In this document: positions 16,884 to 25,187 of the stretch, one piece after another
Position numbering within the stretch: position 1 is the first letter of the stretch
Layout: every line of letters starts with the position of its first letter
Source: Neobacillus vireti
GTDB taxonomy: Bacteria > Bacillota > Bacilli > Bacillales > Cytobacillaceae
Length of the DNA: 64,000 bases
Assembly (NCBI RefSeq): GCF_001026695.1
Contig: NZ_LDNB01000003.1
Span: forward strand, 1 to 64,000
Direction of reading: 5' to 3'
Position numbers and translations under genes: made by a program
The notes under the pieces: generated by a model
The model's database searches: none
Told to the model about the DNA's origin: nothing
The model's input: only the letters and a program-made list of their open reading frames with translations

Positions 16884-17783
16884 CTATAATGACCTCTCTT
16901 CATTTTCTTGCTTAAATAATCGGTCAAGTTTTTGTTCATACTCATGGTAATTAAGAAAATCGTAAAGCTCCATTCGCGTTTGCATTAGATCTACCACATT
17001 CTTTTGTGTACCCTCACTGCGAATCCCCTGATAGACTTTCAAGGCGGCTGCATTCATAGCGCGAAAGGCGGATAATGGGTACAATACTAGACTGACACCC
17101 GCTTGTTCCAGTTCATTGACAGTAAAGAGCGGTGTTTGTCCAAATTCAGTAATGTTGGCAAGTACGGGTACTCCCACTGCCTTAACGAATATGTCGTATT
17201 GCTCCAGGGTAAGTACGGCCTCTGGAAAAATCATATCTGCGCCGGCTTCAACGCATGCACAGGCTCTCTCAATGGCGGCATCCAGTCCTTCGACAGCAAG
17301 CGCATCCGTACGCGCCATCACCAAAAAATCCGGATCAGTCTTAGCATCTACGGCCGCCTTGATTCTGTCTACCATCTCCGAGAGGCTGACGATCGCTTTG
17401 TTAGGCCGATGACCGCAGCGCTTTGCCGATACTTGGTCTTCGATATGAATTCCAGCTGCACCGGCCTGAATCATCAAGCGGACCGTACGTCCGATATTAA
17501 AGGCGCCGCCGAAGCCAGTGTCCGCGTCGACCAATAACGGCAATGAGCTTGCGTTTGTAATCCGCCGAACATCCTCGACAACGTCATTTAACGTAGTGAT
17601 GCCTAGGTCCGGCAGCCCAAAAGAGGCATTGGCCGCGCCGCCGCCGGATAAATAAATAGCGCGATAGCCTACTCGCTCTGCCATCATGGCTGTATATGCA
17701 TTTATGGTGCCAACCACCTGAAGCGGTTTTTCCATTTTTATAGCTTCCCTTAGCCGGGAGCCCGGCGATACCATGCTGTTCAA
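16884..17783 (-). CDS. prpB: methylisocitrate lyase PrpB
   Basis: A 299-residue ICL/PEP-mutase-superfamily lyase that splits 2-methylisocitrate to pyruvate and succinate. Very close to E. coli Prp[66 protein letters not shown] and [13 protein letters not shown]. With a TTG start at 17783 (AAAGGG 8 nt upstream) the catalytic KRCGH loop falls at residues 121-125, the E. coli position. A longer frame from 17816 exists without a good site. No sign of isocitrate-lyase-length insertions. A hairpin separates it from the upstream transporter genes. Confidence 0.92.
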   Translation of the reverse strand: MNSMVSPGSRLREAIKMEKPLQVVGTINAYTAMMAERVGYRAIYLSGGGAANASFGLPDLGITTLNDVVEDVRRITNASSLPLLVDADTGFGGAFNIGRTVRLMIQAGAAGIHIEDQVSAKRCGHRPNKAIVSLSEMVDRIKAAVDAKTDPDFLVMARTDALAVEGLDAAIERACACVEAGADMIFPEAVLTLEQYDIFVKAVGVPVLANITEFGQTPLFTVNELEQAGVSLVLYPLSAFRAMNAAALKVYQGIRSEGTQKNVVDLMQTRMELYDFLNYHEYEQKLDRLFKQENEERSL

Positions 17784-17821
17784 ATTGTCACACCCTTTAA
17801 TTAGAGTTTTAACCAAGCCAA

Positions 17822-17844
17822 AAGAGGTGTCTTTTACACCTCTT
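17822..17844 (-). terminator. hairpin between the transporter operon and prpB
   Basis: On the minus strand AAGAGGTGT pairs with ACACCTCTT across an AAAAG loop and is followed by TTGGCTTGG, a poor U-run. It could be a leaky terminator or an mRNA-stabilising hairpin between the solute-binding-protein gene and prpB. Confidence 0.55.
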
Positions 17845-17885
17845 CCGGATAAATAAATGTGTAATTACCGTATTTTAGGATTCTT

Positions 17886-18965
17886 CTATTTTTTCACTTT
17901 ATCGACAAACTCGTTGGTAAACGTTTTGTTAAGGTCGATTTTAGTGTCTTTCAGCTCAGGTTTAAATACCTGTAAAATTTCCAACACTTTCTCCGGTCCG
18001 CCGTCAGGCATTTTTCCATCAGCCGTGAACATGGATAAGCTGGATTCAAGCGATTTTATATACAATTCTTTATCGCCCGCATAGAATTCCTTCGGCAATT
18101 TGTCAGCAATTTCTTCCGCCTTATGCGTGCTCATGTATCTCAATGTTTTAACAAAAGCATTGGCTAAACGCTGTACCACTTCCGGGTTTTTCTTCACGTA
18201 ATCCGAATTCATATATAAGCTTGGGGCCGCATATGTGCCGCCAAGTGTTTGTTGCGACCCTTCCTTGGTCTCCAGGTCCACAAACGAAGTAGCAATTCCT
18301 TTTTGTTCAAGCAATGCTATGGTAGGCTGAGTCGCCCATGCTATGTCCACCTTCCCTTGTTCCATGGCGGCAATCAATGTTGGACCTGCCCCCACGGCCA
18401 AAGGAACATAGTCTTTCGTTGAGTTTCCGCCTTTAGAAACTAAGTAGTTGACCAAAAAGTGTGATGAAGCCCCTGGGCTTGTAATGCCGATATTTTTCCC
18501 CTTCAAATCAGCTAAAGTTTTGAATTGATCCTTCGCTTTGTTCGTAACCATTAGCCTGGCTCCAGGGTTCGTAGCAAACAGCGCTACCGCTTGAAGCTCT
18601 TTACCTTTAGCTTGCATATCAATGGTATGATCATAAAAACCGACAACCCCCTGAACCTCGCCGGCAATGAGCGCCTGCTCGGCATTGACGCCGGAAGCCT
18701 GGCTCGTAAGCTCCACTTCAAGTCCTTCTTCTTTGAAATAACCCAGGTTTTCTGTCAATTTAGCCGGAAGATAGATAATTTTTTCCAATCCACCAACCAT
18801 GATATTGACTTTTGGAAGCTTAACCGTTTCAGTAGCAGCCGGTTTATCGTCCCCTTTTGAATCCGATTGGGAAGCAGTCTTATCCGCATTTCCGCAGCCG
18901 GCCAAAATCAAACCTAGTGACATGATGATACCTGCGCCAAACTTTGTGCTTTTACCAAATTTCAT
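17886..18965 (-). CDS. ABC transporter substrate-binding lipoprotein (NMT1/SsuA-like)
   Basis: A 359-residue lipoprotein with a type II signal peptide ending in LAGC (Cys24), then a Ser/Asp/Lys-rich linker, then an NMT1/THI5/SsuA-type periplasmic-binding fold (IMVGGLEKIIYLPAKLTENLGYFKEEGL; SPGASSHFLVNYLVSKGG). The family binds nitrate, sulfonates, pyrimidine precursors and several carboxylates, so sequence alone does not give the ligand. It is third in the transporter operon, next to prpB and prpD, pointing to a methylcitrate- or aconitate-like substrate. It should sit on the outer face of the membrane. Confidence 0.88.
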   Translation of the reverse strand: MKFGKSTKFGAGIIMSLGLILAGCGNADKTASQSDSKGDDKPAATETVKLPKVNIMVGGLEKIIYLPAKLTENLGYFKEEGLEVELTSQASGVNAEQALIAGEVQGVVGFYDHTIDMQAKGKELQAVALFATNPGARLMVTNKAKDQFKTLADLKGKNIGITSPGASSHFLVNYLVSKGGNSTKDYVPLAVGAGPTLIAAMEQGKVDIAWATQPTIALLEQKGIATSFVDLETKEGSQQTLGGTYAAPSLYMNSDYVKKNPEVVQRLANAFVKTLRYMSTHKAEEIADKLPKEFYAGDKELYIKSLESSLSMFTADGKMPDGGPEKVLEILQVFKPELKDTKIDLNKTFTNEFVDKVKK

Positions 18966-19010
18966 CTTTCATTCCCCTTTATATTATGAATTAAATTCGT
19001 AAAACCGGAG

Positions 19011-19859
19011 CTATTGACGAACATGCCTCCACGCGATAAAGCGCGTTTCCAATTTAGAAACGGCCCAGTTAGCGGCCAAAGCCGTAACCGATAAGAGAAC
19101 CATCCCTGCAAATACCCCGGTGGTATTGAAAGCTCCTTGGGCTTGCGCAATGAGAAAACCAAGACCTTTTGTAGAGCCAATAAATTCACCTACAACCGCG
19201 CCAACCAATGCAAATCCGAAGCTGGAATGCAAGCTGGATAAAATCCAGGTTAACGCCGATGGAATGATGACATGCTGGGCCAGCTGCCTCTTATTGGCTC
19301 CAAGTAAACGGGCGTTGTTGAGCAAGTTTTTGTCCACTTCTCGAACGCCCTGGAAGGCATTGAAAAATACGATAAAAAAAGTAAGCGTAACTCCTAGTGC
19401 GACCTTCGAAGGCATGCCAAGCCCAAACCAGATAATAAAAATCGGTGCCAGCACAACCCTCGGGAGTGCATTCAACATTTGGATATAAGGTCCGAATATG
19501 ACTGCGAGAAGATCATTCATGCCCAGGGCATATCCGGCGATGACTCCTAGAATGACACCGATAACAAAGGCGATGACTGTTTCCTCAAATGAAACAACAA
19601 AATGAACATATAGAGGACCCTGACTTGTACCTTCAATAACCCATTCCACAATTTGTTTAACGATGGAAGACGGACTGGAGAAAAAGAACGGATCGATGAT
19701 GTTCTTATCCGAAAAGAACTCCCAGGAGCCGAATATCGCTATGAAAACGATAATTTGCAGTGATAAATTGCGAATTTTTATTTTTGAGGCTCTGATCCTC
19801 ATTTCCTTTTTCCGTGTCTCAATCTCTTCTTGTGTGTTAAGCGTTGTTTGCACTTGCAT
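19011..19859 (-). CDS. ABC transporter permease (SsuC/TauC-like)
   Basis: A 282-residue inner-membrane permease of the BPD_transp_1 family with about six hydrophobic segments. The cytoplasmic EAA-type loop is visible (NNARLLGANKRQLAQHVIIPSAL). One permease gene suggests a homodimer. Its start lies inside the end of the ATPase gene (23-nt overlap), so the two are translationally coupled. It works with the ATPase and lipoprotein encoded on either side. The first 25 or so residues are a charged cytoplasmic extension. Confidence 0.88.
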   Translation of the reverse strand: MQVQTTLNTQEEIETRKKEMRIRASKIKIRNLSLQIIVFIAIFGSWEFFSDKNIIDPFFFSSPSSIVKQIVEWVIEGTSQGPLYVHFVVSFEETVIAFVIGVILGVIAGYALGMNDLLAVIFGPYIQMLNALPRVVLAPIFIIWFGLGMPSKVALGVTLTFFIVFFNAFQGVREVDKNLLNNARLLGANKRQLAQHVIIPSALTWILSSLHSSFGFALVGAVVGEFIGSTKGLGFLIAQAQGAFNTTGVFAGMVLLSVTALAANWAVSKLETRFIAWRHVRQ

Positions 19860-20664
19860 AGCTAACCATCACCTCATCTCGTAAATCATTCCAAATTTGC
19901 TCATGAAGTTCCGCGAATTGCTTATCAAAGCGAATTTCCGCCACATTTCTCGGTCTCTCCAGATTAATCCTATAATCGCCCTTAATTGTTGCGGCCGGAC
20001 CCGCTGTCAGTACAATAACCCGATCGCTCAGTGCTATCGCTTCCTCCAAATCGTGCGTGATAAAAAACACGGATGCGGACGTTTCCTCCCAAATTTTCAG
20101 AAGCTCATTTTCCATTAAATGCCTAGTGTGTACGTCAAGCGCAGAAAATGATTCATCCATAAGTAAAATTTCTGGTTGAGTGATCAAGCACTGCGCCAAG
20201 GCAACACGCTTTCTCATTCCGCCGGAAAGTTGATGCGGGTAGTGACCCTCAAAGCCCTTCAATCCCACCTTCTCGATCCAGCGCCTAGCCTCTTGAAAGG
20301 CGTCATTTTTACTCGTCCCATTTAGTCGTAAACCAAGAGAAACATTGTCAATGACGGTCTTCCAGGGAAATGCATTCTCCGTTTGAAAGACACATGAAGC
20401 CCGGGAATTGATCCCTTCCAACTTCTCTCCCTTGATTTGAACTTTTCCCAGCGAAGGTGCCTCGAAGCCTGCGATTAGACTTAATGTTGTCGATTTCCCA
20501 CAACCAGTTGGTCCGACAATAGAACAAAATTCACCTTTTGCTACGCGAAGATTAATATTGCGCAAAACGGTATGGACCTCGCCTGAAGGCTTTAAAAATT
20601 CTTTAGTGACGCCTTGCAGATCAATCATTGGAGAATCTGGTAAGCGCGGGCTCTGTTGATTCAT
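19837..20664 (-). CDS. ABC transporter ATP-binding protein (SsuB/TauB-like)
   Basis: A 275-residue ATPase with Walker A GPTGCGKST, signature LSGGM, Walker B ILLMDESFSALD and the switch His in [10 protein letters not shown]. The signature Gln is replaced by Met (LSGGMRKR), common in this subfamily. It energises the importer whose other parts follow downstream. GGAGG precedes the ATG by 7 nt. It is the first gene of the operon and lies just downstream of a cre-like box, so expression is probably glucose-repressed. Confidence 0.9.
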   Translation of the reverse strand: MNQQSPRLPDSPMIDLQGVTKEFLKPSGEVHTVLRNINLRVAKGEFCSIVGPTGCGKSTTLSLIAGFEAPSLGKVQIKGEKLEGINSRASCVFQTENAFPWKTVIDNVSLGLRLNGTSKNDAFQEARRWIEKVGLKGFEGHYPHQLSGGMRKRVALAQCLITQPEILLMDESFSALDVHTRHLMENELLKIWEETSASVFFITHDLEEAIALSDRVIVLTAGPAATIKGDYRINLERPRNVAEIRFDKQFAELHEQIWNDLRDEVMVSYASANNA

Positions 20665-20692
20665 ATTGCTGCCTCCTTTATCGTTGTTTACT

Positions 20693-20717
20693 TGGTACCG
20701 CTTACATAAATATTATA
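20693..20717 (-). promoter_or_regulatory. importer promoter -10 and overlapping cre (CcpA) box
   Basis: The minus strand has TATAAT (20712-20717) with no clear -35, and TGTAAGCGGTACCA at 20693-20706. The latter matches the cre consensus TGWAANCGNTNWCA at 13 of 14 positions and covers the probable start site. CcpA binding here would repress transcription. Confidence 0.65.
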
Positions 20718-20806
20718 GGAATTTTCTGAAATTAAAATATTTTGGCAAAAAATTCAATAAGAACGATTTTTACAGTTTTGACGATATTGGCAGCGAAAAA
20801 GACTTT

Positions 20807-20835
20807 TTGCTGTGACGTTTTATTGGTAAGATATT
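20807..20835 (+). promoter_or_regulatory. probable promoter of the CitA/CitB-like operon
   Basis: TTGCTG (20807-20812), 17-bp spacer, GATATT (20830-20835), about 40 bp upstream of the kinase start codon. Confidence 0.5.
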
Positions 20836-20877
20836 TGTATATTCTTTCTTTTCTAATAATTATGTAAGGTGACTGAT

Positions 20878-22473
20878 ATGCAGCTTTTAAAGAAAATGAC
20901 CTTGAGAAATAAAATTAATTGGCTTGTTTCCTTCAATATTCTTTTCGTCCTAATCTTGGTGATTTCAGCCTTTTCCTTTATGTTTGTGTCCAATAAATTT
21001 TCTGAAAGAGGCGAACAAGCTCTTACAGTAGCGCGAACAGTCGCCAGTATGCCGCAAATTATTAAGGCATTTGATAATCAAAACCCTTCTGAAGTGATTC
21101 AACCGATTGCGGAAACACTTCGAATGAAAACTGGGGCAGAATTTATTATTGTAAGCAACATGGATACTCTTCGTTACAGTCATCCAAATCCAGCAAGAAT
21201 TGGTGAATATATGGTGGGTGAGGATAACGACATTGTCCTTAAAGGCAAAGATAGTATCACAAAAGCTAAAGGTACCCTCGGTCCTTCGATTCGAGGAAAA
21301 ACTCCCATATTTAATCAGAAACACCAACAAATCGGGATTGTCTCCGTTGGTTATCTTGATAAAAATATTTGGCATCAATTGTTACCGTTTTTGGTGAAAT
21401 TCATCGGAATTGGCCTAGTTGCTCTCCTTTTTGGTTTGACAGGTGCCTATTTTTTATCGGGCCATGTCAAAAAACAAATTTTTAATTTGGAGCCATTTGA
21501 AATTGCCTTTGAAATGGAGAAGCAATCTGCCATATTTGAAGCCATTCGTGAAGGTGTCATCGCAGTCAATGGTGAGGGAAAAATCGTTACCTGCAATCGT
21601 GAGGCAAAAAAAATCATGGAGATGGAGGATAGTGAATTAATCGGAAAAGAACTTGGGGCAATCCTGCCGGTGAGCAGTTTGCCTGATGTCCTCCAAAAAG
21701 GCATCCCTCAAAATGATCAGCCGATGATTGTCGGCAATACGCTGGTGATTTCCAATTGGGTGCCCGTGATTCTGGCGGATAAAGTGATTGGCGCTGTTAG
21801 CACATTTCGGGACAAGCTCCAACTTGATAAAATCGATCAACACTTGGATGATATTGGGAAGTATGTGGATACATTACGGAGCCAACGACATGAATACATG
21901 AATAAATTACACTTAATTTCAGGACTCATCCAAACGAATGAATATGAATTGGCTGAAGCGGTTATTAAACAAGAAAATGAAGACTATCAACATACAATCC
22001 AGTATTATTTGACAAAAATCCGTGACCCGGCGATTGCTGGAATTCTGGTTGGCAAAGCACATAGGGCGCAAGAGCTTGGGATTAAACTAACGATAGAAAA
22101 CGCCTCCTTGGTTACTGAGAATTGTCCCTATCGGGAAATTGTCATTACCATATTAGGAAACCTTGTTGAAAACGCTTTCGAGGCAATACAGACATCTGTT
22201 ATTCAACGTGAACACTTTATTGTATCCATCTATATAAAAGAAGAAGAAAATGAACTGGTTATACAGGTAGAGGATAACGGACCTGGTATCGATCCCACAA
22301 TTAAAGATGCTATTTTCAAGGATGGTATCACGACAAAAGGAAAGGGACGGGGATTTGGTTTAGCATTTATTGCTCGGTTAATTTCGAACCATAATGGGTT
22401 AATAGTATGCAATAGTAATTTAAAAGGTACGAGAATGGTTGTCACTTTGCCTATAAAGGGGGAATTGAGATGA
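20878..22473 (+). CDS. CitA/DcuS-family sensor histidine kinase
   Basis: A 531-residue membrane kinase. TM1 is near 12-35, then an extracellular Cache/PAS ligand domain, TM2 near 170-195, a cytoplasmic PAS domain, then the SpoOB-like H-box QRHEYMNKLHLISGLIQ and the ATPase with NLVENAFEAI and DNGPGI. The extracellular LRYSHPNPARIGEYMVGED segment is like the di/tricarboxylate-binding region of CitA and DcuS. ATG 20878 follows AAGGTG by 7 nt; a GTG three codons earlier overlaps that site. It is divergent from the ABC importer and overlaps the regulator by 4 nt. It probably senses the imported carboxylate. Confidence 0.88.
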   Translation: MQLLKKMTLRNKINWLVSFNILFVLILVISAFSFMFVSNKFSERGEQALTVARTVASMPQIIKAFDNQNPSEVIQPIAETLRMKTGAEFIIVSNMDTLRYSHPNPARIGEYMVGEDNDIVLKGKDSITKAKGTLGPSIRGKTPIFNQKHQQIGIVSVGYLDKNIWHQLLPFLVKFIGIGLVALLFGLTGAYFLSGHVKKQIFNLEPFEIAFEMEKQSAIFEAIREGVIAVNGEGKIVTCNREAKKIMEMEDSELIGKELGAILPVSSLPDVLQKGIPQNDQPMIVGNTLVISNWVPVILADKVIGAVSTFRDKLQLDKIDQHLDDIGKYVDTLRSQRHEYMNKLHLISGLIQTNEYELAEAVIKQENEDYQHTIQYYLTKIRDPAIAGILVGKAHRAQELGIKLTIENASLVTENCPYREIVITILGNLVENAFEAIQTSVIQREHFIVSIYIKEEENELVIQVEDNGPGIDPTIKDAIFKDGITTKGKGRGFGLAFIARLISNHNGLIVCNSNLKGTRMVVTLPIKGELR

Positions 22474-23159
22474 GTGCTTCGCAGCAACGTGTATTAGTCA
22501 TTGACGATGATTTTATGATTGCTAATCTTCATGGCAAGTATATTGAACAACAAGAGGGATATCAGCTTGTTGGTATTGCCAAAAATTTTGATGAAACCGT
22601 TTCCCTATCTAGTAAGCTCAAGCCTGATTTACTCCTGCTTGATGTTTATTTACCTGATCGCTCTGGCCTTGAAGTTTTACGGGATATTCGTTCAAGAAAC
22701 CTTCGCTGCGATGTGATTTTAATTACTGCAGCTACAGAAATTCATATTATTGAAGAGGCATTTCGATTAGGGATTTTTAATTATTTAATTAAACCGTTTA
22801 AACTGGATCTTTTGAAAGAGACGCTGAAGAAATATAGCCAATATAAATCCCACTTACTTTCGAGCAATCAGCTGGACCAAAATTTTGTAGAAGGTCTTAA
22901 AAAATATCGAGCTCCAAAATCTCATCTTGAGGAAAAATTGCCAAAAGGCCTTGACTTACGTACTCTGGAAAGGATAAAGAAATCAATAAAACAAGAACAA
23001 CAGCTCAGCAGTGCAGCACAGATTGCTCAATTAGCAGGAGTCAGCCGCTCAACCGCCCGAGCGTATTTGGATTACCTCATCGAGAAGGACTTTATTGAGG
23101 AATTCCTGCAATACGGAACAGTTGGCCGTCCGCAACGTTTGTTCCAGTTGAAGGAATAA
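22470..23159 (+). CDS. CitB/DctR-family response regulator
   Basis: A 229-residue regulator with a receiver domain (VIDDDFMIANLH, phosphoacceptor in LLLLDVYLPD, Thr in LITAAT, Lys in LIKPF) and a C-terminal helix-turn-helix of the CitT/DctR/DcuR type (AQIAQLAGVSRSTARAYLDYL, then a VGRPQRLF wing). ATG overlaps the kinase stop (ATGA). Its likely target is the divergent importer promoter about 1.7 kb away across the kinase gene. No DctA, CitM or CitH-type carrier, the usual partners, is adjacent. Confidence 0.88.
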   Translation: MSASQQRVLVIDDDFMIANLHGKYIEQQEGYQLVGIAKNFDETVSLSSKLKPDLLLLDVYLPDRSGLEVLRDIRSRNLRCDVILITAATEIHIIEEAFRLGIFNYLIKPFKLDLLKETLKKYSQYKSHLLSSNQLDQNFVEGLKKYRAPKSHLEEKLPKGLDLRTLERIKKSIKQEQQLSSAAQIAQLAGVSRSTARAYLDYLIEKDFIEEFLQYGTVGRPQRLFQLKE

Positions 23160-23277
23160 ACCTGTCCTATCCATTTTTCTCGATTTCCACTTTCCACCGA
23201 TAAATCACGATAACCAATAATTCAAAAAAACCTTTCATTTTATTACATTCACTTTCGGGTTTTTACCAGATTTCAGA

Positions 23278-23319
23278 TAAAAAAAAACGCCCATTTGGTG
23301 ATAGAATCCAAATGGGCGT
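23278..23319. terminator. terminator after rpsI, shared with the regulator gene
   Basis: ACGCCCATTTGG and CCAAATGGGCGT arms (23287-23319) with a 9-nt loop. The minus strand continues into TTTTTTTT. Confidence 0.92.
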
Positions 23320-23341
23320 AACCCTTGATACGACTGGGTTT

Positions 23342-23734
23342 TTAACGTTTTGAGAACTGAGGTGCACGACGAGCGCCTTTAAGTCCGTATTTTTTACGTT
23401 CTTTCATACGTGGATCACGAGTTAATAATCCAGCGCGTTTTAATGTTGGACGGTATTCTGGATCAGCTTGCAATAATGCACGAGCAACACCATGACGGAT
23501 TGCGCCAGCTTGACCAGTATAACCGCCACCTTTTACGTTTACGAAAACATCATAGCTGCCAAGAGTTTCAGTAGCTACTAATGGTTGTCTTACAACAACA
23601 CGTAAAGCTTCAAATGGGATATAATCTTCAATTTCACGTCCGTTAACAACAACTTTGCCTGTACCTGGAACTAAGCGCACACGTGCGACAGAGCTCTTAC
23701 GACGACCAGTACCAATATATTGAACTTGTGCCAA
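23342..23734 (-). CDS. rpsI: 30S ribosomal protein S9
   Basis: A 130-residue S9 with the typical [16 protein letters not shown] start and the basic C-terminal tail ending [11 protein letters not shown], which reaches the P-site tRNA anticodon region. It follows rplM by 19 bp in a two-gene operon controlled by the L13 leader upstream, and ends at a strong terminator. Confidence 0.98.
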   Translation of the reverse strand: MAQVQYIGTGRRKSSVARVRLVPGTGKVVVNGREIEDYIPFEALRVVVRQPLVATETLGSYDVFVNVKGGGYTGQAGAIRHGVARALLQADPEYRPTLKRAGLLTRDPRMKERKKYGLKGARRAPQFSKR

Positions 23735-23753
23735 GTGATTTCCCTCCTTTTAA

Positions 23754-24191
23754 TTAACCGCGAAGTTCGTAAACTTCTGGTTTTTGTGCTTGGTGCGGAT
23801 GTTCTGCGCCAGCATATACGTGTAATTTTTTAAACATTTGACGACCAAGAGAATTCTTTGGAAGCATGCCTTTAACAGCAAGTTCGATCATTTTCTCAGC
23901 ATAGTTTGTACGCATTTCCAAAGCAGTTCTTTGTTTTAAACCACCTGGATGCATAGTGTGACGGTAGTAAATTTTATCATTTAATTTATTACCAGTTAAT
24001 TCTATCTTTGAAGCGTTTAGAATGATTACATTATCACCAGTGTCAACATGTGGTGTAAAAGTAGGTTTGTTTTTACCACGTAAGATTGATGCTACTTCAG
24101 AAGCAAGACGACCAAGAGTTTTGCCCTCAGCATCAATCACGTACCATTTACGCTCGATATTGTTAGCATTTGCCATAAACGTTGTACGCAT
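23754..24191 (-). CDS. rplM: 50S ribosomal protein L13
   Basis: A 145-residue L13 ([38 protein letters not shown]). It is an early-assembly protein of the large subunit. First gene of the L13-S9 operon, with its own promoter and a structured leader. A second ATG five codons later is possible but the first has a GGAGG site. Confidence 0.98.
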   Translation of the reverse strand: MRTTFMANANNIERKWYVIDAEGKTLGRLASEVASILRGKNKPTFTPHVDTGDNVIILNASKIELTGNKLNDKIYYRHTMHPGGLKQRTALEMRTNYAEKMIELAVKGMLPKNSLGRQMFKKLHVYAGAEHPHQAQKPEVYELRG

Positions 24192-24375
24192 GAGTTTCCC
24201 TCCTAATTAAATCCATTAAAGATTATTATGTTCGCACTATCATCAAGCAATCGACCAATAATTCTGTTCCGGGAATCAAGGTTAAAGCCAGCTGTGCGCT
24301 TAAGTTTCAATTCATATATTTTCAATCACGATGAAGACTTTCCGGGGCTTTATCGTGGGATTAAAAACACACACA
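24192..24375 (-). promoter_or_regulatory. rplM leader RNA (L13-leader-like)
   Basis: About 180 nt of untranslated leader between the promoter and rplM. It contains a CACGAT / ATCGTG hairpin with a long loop, and a purine-rich SD. Firmicutes have an L13 autoregulatory leader at this place. Assignment is from position and structure, not from a covariance model. Confidence 0.6.
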
Positions 24376-24381
24376 TATAAT

Positions 24382-24410
24382 ATAATAAATACTAATAGTC
24401 AAATTGTCAA
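24382..24410 (-). promoter_or_regulatory. promoter of rplM-rpsI
   Basis: Minus strand TTGACA (24405-24410), 17-bp spacer, TATTAT (24382-24387). Confidence 0.8.
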
Positions 24411-24437
24411 GAAAATGTTACACCAGGTCGGGTTGTG

Positions 24438-25175
24438 TTAGTAAAAAACTTTCCAAAGATATAAACCCTGAGGAGGTGCTGTTTTTCCGGCAAAGCGTCG
24501 ATCCTTTTTTTCTATAATAACCGGTATATCCTCAGGCGAAAAATCTCCAGAGCCAACTGCTAGTAAAGTTCCCACCAGTATCCGAACCATATTATATAAA
24601 AAGCCATTCCCGACAAAACGAATGGTCAGTAAGTCTCCAACGTTAATAAAATCGATCGTCTCAATTGTCCGGATTTTATCCTCGACTTCTGTTTTCGCTG
24701 AGCAAAAGCTAGTAAAGTCGTGGGTTCCGAGGAAAAATTTACTTGCCTCCCTAATTGCATCCAAATGTAATGGGTATGGGTACCGAGAGGCATAATTCCG
24801 CTGGAACGGATCCCGTATAGGAGATAAATGAAGCACATAGCGATATTCTTTCCCAACAGCATCAAAACGTGCATGAAATGACGGGTCTACCTTTTTAACC
24901 GATAGAACAGAAATATCTTCTGGAAGCATCGAGTTCAAGGCGACTTCCCATTTCTGTTCCGGAATCGGAAGTGGGGAATCGAAATGAATGACCTGCCCCT
25001 TGGCATGAACGCCCGCATCAGTACGGCCTGAACCAATGACCTTTATGCTGGCCCCTTTATGCATTTTTGCCAACATCGCTTCTAACTCTGATTGGACCGT
25101 CCGTTTATTGGGCTGGACCTGATAACCGGAAAACCCCGAGCCATCATAGGAAATAACACATTTATACCTTTGCAT
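24438..25175 (-). CDS. truA: tRNA pseudouridine(38-40) synthase TruA
   Basis: A 245-residue TruA with the catalytic Asp in [14 protein letters not shown] and the conserved [15 protein letters not shown] near the C-terminus. It converts U38-40 in the anticodon arm of several tRNAs. It lies directly downstream of ecfT, last in the alpha-operon extension, as in B. subtilis. Confidence 0.96.
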   Translation of the reverse strand: MQRYKCVISYDGSGFSGYQVQPNKRTVQSELEAMLAKMHKGASIKVIGSGRTDAGVHAKGQVIHFDSPLPIPEQKWEVALNSMLPEDISVLSVKKVDPSFHARFDAVGKEYRYVLHLSPIRDPFQRNYASRYPYPLHLDAIREASKFFLGTHDFTSFCSAKTEVEDKIRTIETIDFINVGDLLTIRFVGNGFLYNMVRILVGTLLAVGSGDFSPEDIPVIIEKKDRRFAGKTAPPQGLYLWKVFY

Positions 25176-25187
25176 CGTTTCGCCCCA

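Noticed and set aside
15409..17816. A plain isocitrate lyase or MmgE role for the lyase/dehydratase pair
   Set aside because: The KRCGH loop at 121-125 with no ICL-type insertions and the full-length match to E. coli PrpD favour methylisocitrate lyase and 2-methylcitrate dehydratase.
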